From Diospyros lotus (taxonomy: Eukaryota > Streptophyta > Magnoliopsida > Ericales > Ebenaceae): DNA of 64,000 nt. A program made the position numbers and the translations under genes. The DNA is taken from the NCBI RefSeq assembly GCF_014633365.1, contig NC_068338.1:14022616-14086615 (forward strand), written 5' to 3'. Under the pieces are notes generated by a model. That model saw only the letters and a list, made by a program, of their open reading frames with translations. It was not told the DNA's origin and searched no databases. The number at the start of each line of letters is the position of its first letter. Positions within the stretch are counted from its first letter, which is position 1. Positions 59,178 to 64,000 of the stretch are shown here, in pieces.

Positions 59178-59460
59178 TTTATGACCCTCACCTTGCCTAT
59201 AATAGCAGTCTCCCTCCTACTTAAAGCATAAGCCACCATGTTAGTATACCTTGGATTATATTGGATGGTGCAATTGTAGTTCTTGAGGAAATCCATTCAA
59301 ACATCATTGCATCATGTTCAACTCCTTCTAAGAGAATACATACCTTATGCTCTTATTGTCGGTGGGCATATCAAATGTCTCATCGTACAGGTAATGCCTC
59401 CATAGATTCAAAGCATATACTACAACTGTCAACTCTAAGTCATGTATCAAGTAGTTCAAG
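59178..59460 (-). pseudogene. Gypsy RNase H fragment (antisense)
   Basis: The minus strand reads HDLELTVVVYALNLWRHYLY, then KNYNCTIQYNPRYTNMVAYA followed by LSRR, the RNase H end of a plant Gypsy Pol. One in-frame stop and one frame change lie between. It adjoins an LTR-like sequence on one side and a sense Copia RT on the other, so it is a rearranged fragment. Confidence 0.75.
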
Positions 59461-59591
59461 TAATGCCTCTTTAATTGGCATTATCCATACGCAATCACCC
59501 ATCCATGTAACATCAACATGCAACCCAACCCTACCTTCAAGGTGTCTATATAATGGCATACCATCCAAGTCCATTAGGCATTACCAGAATA

Positions 59592-60930
59592 GGTGTGGAG
59601 ATGATATTTTCTCACCAATCACCCATTTAACTTCTATAAGAATGTTCGTAGCTATTGTTTCTATTTATAAATTAGAAATTAATCAAATTGATGTAAAACA
59701 ACACTTTTAAATGGATCAACCCAAAGAATTTATAATTCCTAGCCAAAGAAATAAAATGGGTAATCTTATAAACTCCTTTTATGGATTGAAATGGATACCT
59801 GAACAATGGCATGAAAAATTCGATAATGTTGTTTTTTCTAAAGAGTTTTCTATTAATGATGTAGATAAATGTGTCTATATTAAAAAGTTTGACAATGGCT
59901 ATGTGGTTCTTTGTTTATATGTAGATGTTATTCTTATTTTTGGCACTAATATTGATGTTATTAATCAAACAAATAAATTTTTTTTTTTTGTCTAGCTTGA
60001 AATAAAAGATTTGAGTTGAATTGATGTAATTTTAGGAATTAGATTCTTGAGAACTGAAAATGGCATTGTTTTAACCCATTCTCATTTTGTTGAAACTATC
60101 TATTCAAAAAATTTAATTACTTTGATGTAAAGTCTATTTTAGTTCCTTATGATCCAAATTTTCACTTGTATAAAAATGTTAGTGATGGAGTTTCTCAACA
60201 TAGATATTCTCAATTTATAGTGTTGATATTTAGGACTGTTAAACCGAAGCCAACCAAAGAGAACTCCCTTGCGAATTCAAAGAAATTCGTAGAAACAGAA
60301 ACCGAACACAAGAACCAACACAAACCAGCAACGAAACAGAAATAAGGAAAGATAAAAACAAATCAGCAGAGACAAGATATACCCTAGTTCGGAATGCCTT
60401 TAGGCAAACCTACATCCAGCAATCAACACCCACTCCAAACAGCCTTTATTAGGATGACAAAGATCAGTATACCAAGCTTCTAAACACCCATCTATCTCCC
60501 CGAGTACAAGCACACATTCTTCCAAGAAATACACAAGACTAAACTGCATTTCTCTTTCTCAAGAACGAAAACTCCTCATTCGAACATAAACAAAACAGAA
60601 GCTCTCTCCTATCAGTCAATCGACTGCCTATCTCGCCCTCCTATATATAGAAAATGGCAAGATTCCCAAGGTAACTAACTACTTTGGAAAATTACAATTA
60701 GGCCCTCAAATTTACAAAGTAATTACACCTATATTTAAAAGCCCTAATTGATCTAAAACTTCTAGCCGATAGACTTCAACATTACTGATCTACTACCGCA
60801 TCAAAACTCTAGGCAAACTTCAACATATAGCTTCCTTAATGTATTTATCAAATTATACTAGACTTGAGATAGGATATGTTGTAAATAAATTATGTAGATA
60901 CACTAGTAATCCTAGTACCAATCATTGGTT
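59592..60930 (+). pseudogene. Copia reverse-transcriptase fragment
   Basis: It reads DIFSPITHLTSIRM (about 59,607), IYKLEINQIDVK, then after a small deletion MDQPKEFIIP, INSFYGLKWIPEQWHEKFDN, VVLCLYVDVILIFGTNID, and further pieces to 60,215. The catalytic YVDD reads YVDV, so an essential Asp is lost. After the solo LTR it resumes with ASLMYLSNYTRLEIGYVVNK (about 60,831) and ends at about 60,930, cut by the Gypsy LTR region. The rest of the element is missing. Confidence 0.85.
60221..60825 (-). mobile_element. Solo LTR, 605 bp
   Basis: It begins TGTTGATATTTAGG, ends AACTTCAACA, and has an exact 5-bp target duplication TATAG (60,216-60,220 and 60,826-60,830), across which the Copia RT frame resumes. 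A minus-strand TATA box (complement of CCTATATATAGAAAATGG, near 60,641) sets orientation. Same class as LTRs at 9,716 and 45,291. Confidence 0.9.
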
Positions 60931-60960
60931 TCTGTTACAGGTATTTCTCGCTCCACTCTG

Positions 60961-61710
60961 TGTTGGCCGAACTTAACATAATGATTCGGCCCAAACGTTC
61001 GAGGCCCAATAAATCGAACTGAGCTCGTTAAAGCAAGCTCGGATAGTGCTAGAGCTCAGGGTCAAATATTAGGGCCAAACGAGCTCAGGTAGTACCTCTA
61101 ACTCTTTGGCATATTCAAACGGCTCCCAGCTACACTCTGAGCAAGTTCCCAGCGACCTTTATAGCTCGTCGGCTTAGCTCGTCAGCTCGCATCATAGAAG
61201 AGGCGAGTGTTGCGGCATACCGGCAAGCCAAGGGCACCGGCCCATGCCAGTCCCATCCTGGCCTTCTGGCAACAACATCATTACAGCCACATCTGGATTT
61301 CCAAACATCCCCCTCAGATCCCATTCTCATTAATGACAGATCCCATCCGCATTAATGGAAGATCCCATCCTCATTAATGAGGGTCTCGTCGACACCTCGC
61401 CGCAGCAGGGACTCCCCCGTCGGCTATTCCATCCCATCATCTCTACACATACGGAACAGGCGAGAAAGATTTTTGCTGATATATATATCAACCAGCCTTC
61501 TTAAGGGCCACGGTATGTACTCTTTACAAGAAAAACCTAAAAACATCCCATATATTGGCTTACTCGCTCACTAACTTGAGCTTCGGAGTACCTTGCAGGG
61601 ACAGGTGGTTAGCTTGGCAAACCAGACCGGATACCTCATTGTTCATCTCTCGGGTCTACCATACAAGTGCTGGTTAACAAATCTCCGTCGATCGATTCAG
61701 AATGTCGACA
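60961..61710 (+). repeat. Presumed 5' LTR of Tat-like Gypsy
   Basis: Starts TGTTGGCCGAAC and ends AATGTCGACA. Contains tandem GATCCCAT-CATTAATG phrases (about 61,316-61,380) and a TATA-like TATATATATC near 61,480. The second LTR is outside the window, so limits are provisional. Confidence 0.6.
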
Positions 61711-61929
61711 TTTTGGCGCTAAAAGGAGGGCCCGCTCTGGTAAAAACATCAATGTCGAGAACTAAAAACACGAGAGGTTTCGGGGCAATAACCAACCGAC
61801 CTGCAAATCATGCCAACCGTATGCCGGAGATTCTGCAAGCTGGGGGAGTTGTGGCATCTGCCTCCATGCACCCATGGAAGCCCTTCGCGATGCCCTTACC
61901 CTCCCGTGACTCCAACTGCTGATGTAGAA

Positions 61930-63492
61930 GTAACACAAATATGGCAGCAACGTCAGGAAACATTGGAGAACACTGTCATGCAGCTCGCCAACGCAGTGAA
62001 GGTGTTAGCTCAGGCACAAGTCCAGATGGCACAGACACAACCGACTGCCTCTCAACCTCCAGGTGGCGGACCCCCTCCAGAAGAAAGAGAAGGTAGGAGG
62101 GACACAAGGCGAGCTGGCTCGGTCCGTTCCTCCAACCTACACTCTCGAAGGGCGAAAGAGTGGCGATGCTATGACGGGGAGCCTGGGGTGCACCTCGCCA
62201 AACAAAGGACGGGTGCCAGCCTTTGTAGAAATCGCCACGAATATGCCCATGAAGGGAATTGCCGACTTAGGAATCCACGACATGGGAATTCTTTGGCGGG
62301 GATCAGCAGTGGCCATGGCACCCACCACAGCTCTCCCGACCATGAGAATAGAGGGCGACGTCCCCCGCGAGATCGCCATTGCTCAGGACCAGTTTCTGCA
62401 CGGGAAGAATAACCCCCCACCAGACGATCGGCGAATCAAGAGCCCATAGTGGGGGAACTATTGCTAAGAATTCAACAGCTGGAGGCCAGACATGGGGCGC
62501 ACGATCGGAGGGAAAGCCATGAAGAAAAGACCCCATTCTCCAGGGAAATAGAGCTGGAACCTCTCCCCCGCAAATTTAAGGTCCCCAGCATCCCTCAGTA
62601 TAAAGGGGACAGCGACCTCTTCGATCACCTGGACGCTTTCAATGTCCAGATGGACTTGTAAACCTCCAGCTCACTGGCCAAGTGTCAAGCTTTCCCCGCG
62701 ACCTTAGGAGATATCCCTTGGGCGTGGCTAAGAAGACTTCACCCCCGCAGCATTTGCAATTGGGAGGAATGCCAGAAGAAATTCATAGATCAGTACAGGT
62801 TGCTTCAAAGGCTGCTCGCCCCAACATGCCACCTCGCTACAGTATTCCAATGGTCTGGCGAATCTTTGAAAGATTACATAGAAAGGTTCAGATGCGAAGT
62901 GAATAATGTCGAGAGCCCCTCCGACGAAAGTATCCTAACTGCGATCTCCGCCGGGCTTCGGAAGGATGAAAAACTTTACGAAAGCATCTATAAGTCTCCG
63001 ATAAGGGATCTCGGCGAGTTCTACGAGCGAGCTGCAAAGGAGGTTTGGTGGGAAGAAGCATTTGGCCTAAAAAAGTCGAGCGACCAGAAGAAGGGGGCGG
63101 AACACACCGGCCAGAACAAAAAGAGAGCTGATGAGGACTCTCGCAAGGAAGGTCGAGAACGAAGTCCCAATGACCAGGAGGCTAAAAAGGCGAGGTTCAG
63201 GCAAGGAAACGAACGACCAGCACACCAGGGTCGGTATGGAAATTACAGTATCTTATCTGACTCCCAAGATAGGATCTTCGCCACAGAGCGCAACAAGGAA
63301 GATTTAGGAAGGCCTAATCCCATGAAGACTCCCGACAAGTACAGAACTAAGAGCAAATTCTGTGCCTACCACAACGAAGTGGGACATACCACATCTAAAT
63401 GCTGGGCGTTGCAAGATGCAATCGAAGAGCTGATCAGGAGAGGTCGGCTGCGTGACTATGTGGTGCATCCTAGGGATCAGCAGCCCAAATAG
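61930..63492 (+). pseudogene. Tat-like Gypsy gag
   Basis: The N-terminal part (about 61,930-62,412) has IWQQRQETLENTVMQLANAV and a Pro-rich stretch. After frame changes, FKVPSIPQYKGDSDLFDHLD (about 62,568-62,640) starts the Retrotrans_gag domain, which continues as SGESLKDYIERFRCEVNNVE and ISAGLRKDEKLYESI (62,850-62,985). A Lys/Glu-rich spacer leads to the zinc finger FCAYHNEVGHTTSKC (about 63,358-63,402) and ELIRRGRLRDYV, typical of the Tat lineage. A TAG at 63,490 ends gag; at least two frameshifts lie upstream (near 62,412 and 62,660-62,800). Confidence 0.82.
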
Positions 63493-64000
63493 CCGGCTCA
63501 ACAAAACCCTGGTCAAACTCCCGAGCAGGACCACATGCCTACGGTGAGAACTATCTTTACTATCCATGGGGGGGCCCACATCACAGGGACTTCCAACAGG
63601 TTACATGAACGATATGTTTGGGAAGTCGGCCACCTTTTGCTTGTCGGGAACGGAAGCCAAGAGGGACCCTCCAAGAAAGCCAAGACAGCTTCGGAAGATG
63701 TCTCTTTCACTAAAGATGATTTCAAAGGCGTGCATTGGCTGCACAATGATGCCCTCGTAATCCGAGCTTGGATTGGCAATATGGAAGTACGGAGGGTCAT
63801 GATTGACATAGGCAGCTCGGTGAACGTCATATGCAAGGGATGTTTCGACCAGATGGGATTAAGGCTGGACCAGCTAACATCCTCTTCGGAGCCCCTATAT
63901 GGATTCACTGGCGATACGGTAATACCGAAAGGGCGTATAAGGCTCCCATTAATAGTTGGGGAATCAGACCTCCAGGCGACAACAATGGCGGATTTCCTCA
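63493..64000 (+). pseudogene. Tat-like Gypsy protease, partial
   Basis: The same frame as gag continues after its TAG stop with no further stop to the window edge. It contains TIHGGAHITGTSNR and a retropepsin-like MIDIGSSVNVI (about 63,800), where the usual D-T-G/D-G-G is D-I-G, followed by PKGRIRLPLIVG. Either the TAG is a mutation in a single gag-pol frame or suppression was used; the altered active site favours decay. Confidence 0.72.

Larger units (their letters stand above)
60961..64000 (+). mobile_element. Tat-like Gypsy retrotransposon, 5' part
   Basis: Presumed 5' LTR (60,961-61,710, TGTTGGCC...GTCGACA), then a TTTTGGCGCTAAAAGGAGGG region like the primer-binding site of Tat/Athila-type elements, then gag and protease. 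It runs off the right edge. It is distinctly GC-richer than its surroundings. Confidence 0.78.

Overview
This is a transposon-rich stretch of a flowering-plant nuclear genome, most likely a woody eudicot or magnoliid; I cannot name the species. The evidence is two intron-bearing plant genes (a BAHD acyltransferase and a GPI-anchored beta-1,3-glucanase), AT-rich intergenic DNA, and nested copies of plant element families: SIRE-like and other Copia, chromovirus-like and Tat-like Gypsy, CACTA, MULE, hAT, MITE and LINE. I saw no bacterial, organellar, CRISPR, rRNA or tRNA features.

Layout. 1-886: right end of a CACTA element. 1.1-2.24 kb: a SIRE-type LTR remnant. 2.98-4.42 kb (minus): the BAHD acyltransferase, two exons, 448 aa, apparently intact. 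6.5-14.5 kb: a decayed autonomous-type CACTA element (TnpD-like end, then a TnpA-like gene) split by a 771-bp solo LTR, a SIRE-type LTR and a MITE. That SIRE-type LTR is itself broken by a hAT element (exact 8-bp target duplication), which carries a further LTR, and by a 1.9-kb solo LTR. 14.7-18.4 kb: a truncated SIRE-like Copia. 18.4-21.37 kb: the second CACTA end, with an 89-bp hairpin minisatellite and a captured exon of an organellar-type RecA. 21.9-24.2 kb: a nearly intact MULE transposase pseudogene. 26.2-27.9 kb: a diverged LTR-like direct repeat.

29.25 to about 40.95 kb (minus): a Gypsy element (chromovirus-like, possibly CRM clade) interrupted exactly in the codons of its reverse-transcriptase catalytic box by a Copia element at 31,790-37,013 (5-bp target duplication GGATG). 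43.4-43.9 and 52.3-53.3 kb: LINE 3' remnants, the first with a 224-bp tandem duplication. 45.10-51.54 kb: a small Mutator-like MITE that received a solo LTR and a 5.2-kb Copia. 53.62-55.93 kb (plus): the glucanase, 498 aa, three coding exons. 59.2-60.93 kb: a Gypsy RNase H fragment (minus) abutting a Copia reverse transcriptase (plus) split by a solo LTR. 60.96 kb to the end: a Tat-like Gypsy with 5' LTR, gag and protease, running off the window.

The two host genes act independently: the acyltransferase in cytosolic specialised metabolism, the glucanase at the plasma membrane, cell wall or plasmodesmata. Everything else is mobile DNA at different stages of decay. Nesting order, target-site duplications and LTR divergence give a relative insertion history. 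The most unusual items are the RecA exon inside a CACTA-type element, the insertion inside a catalytic motif, the deep nest at 6.5-14.5 kb, and three solo LTRs of nearly equal size (605-623 bp) without any internal region nearby.
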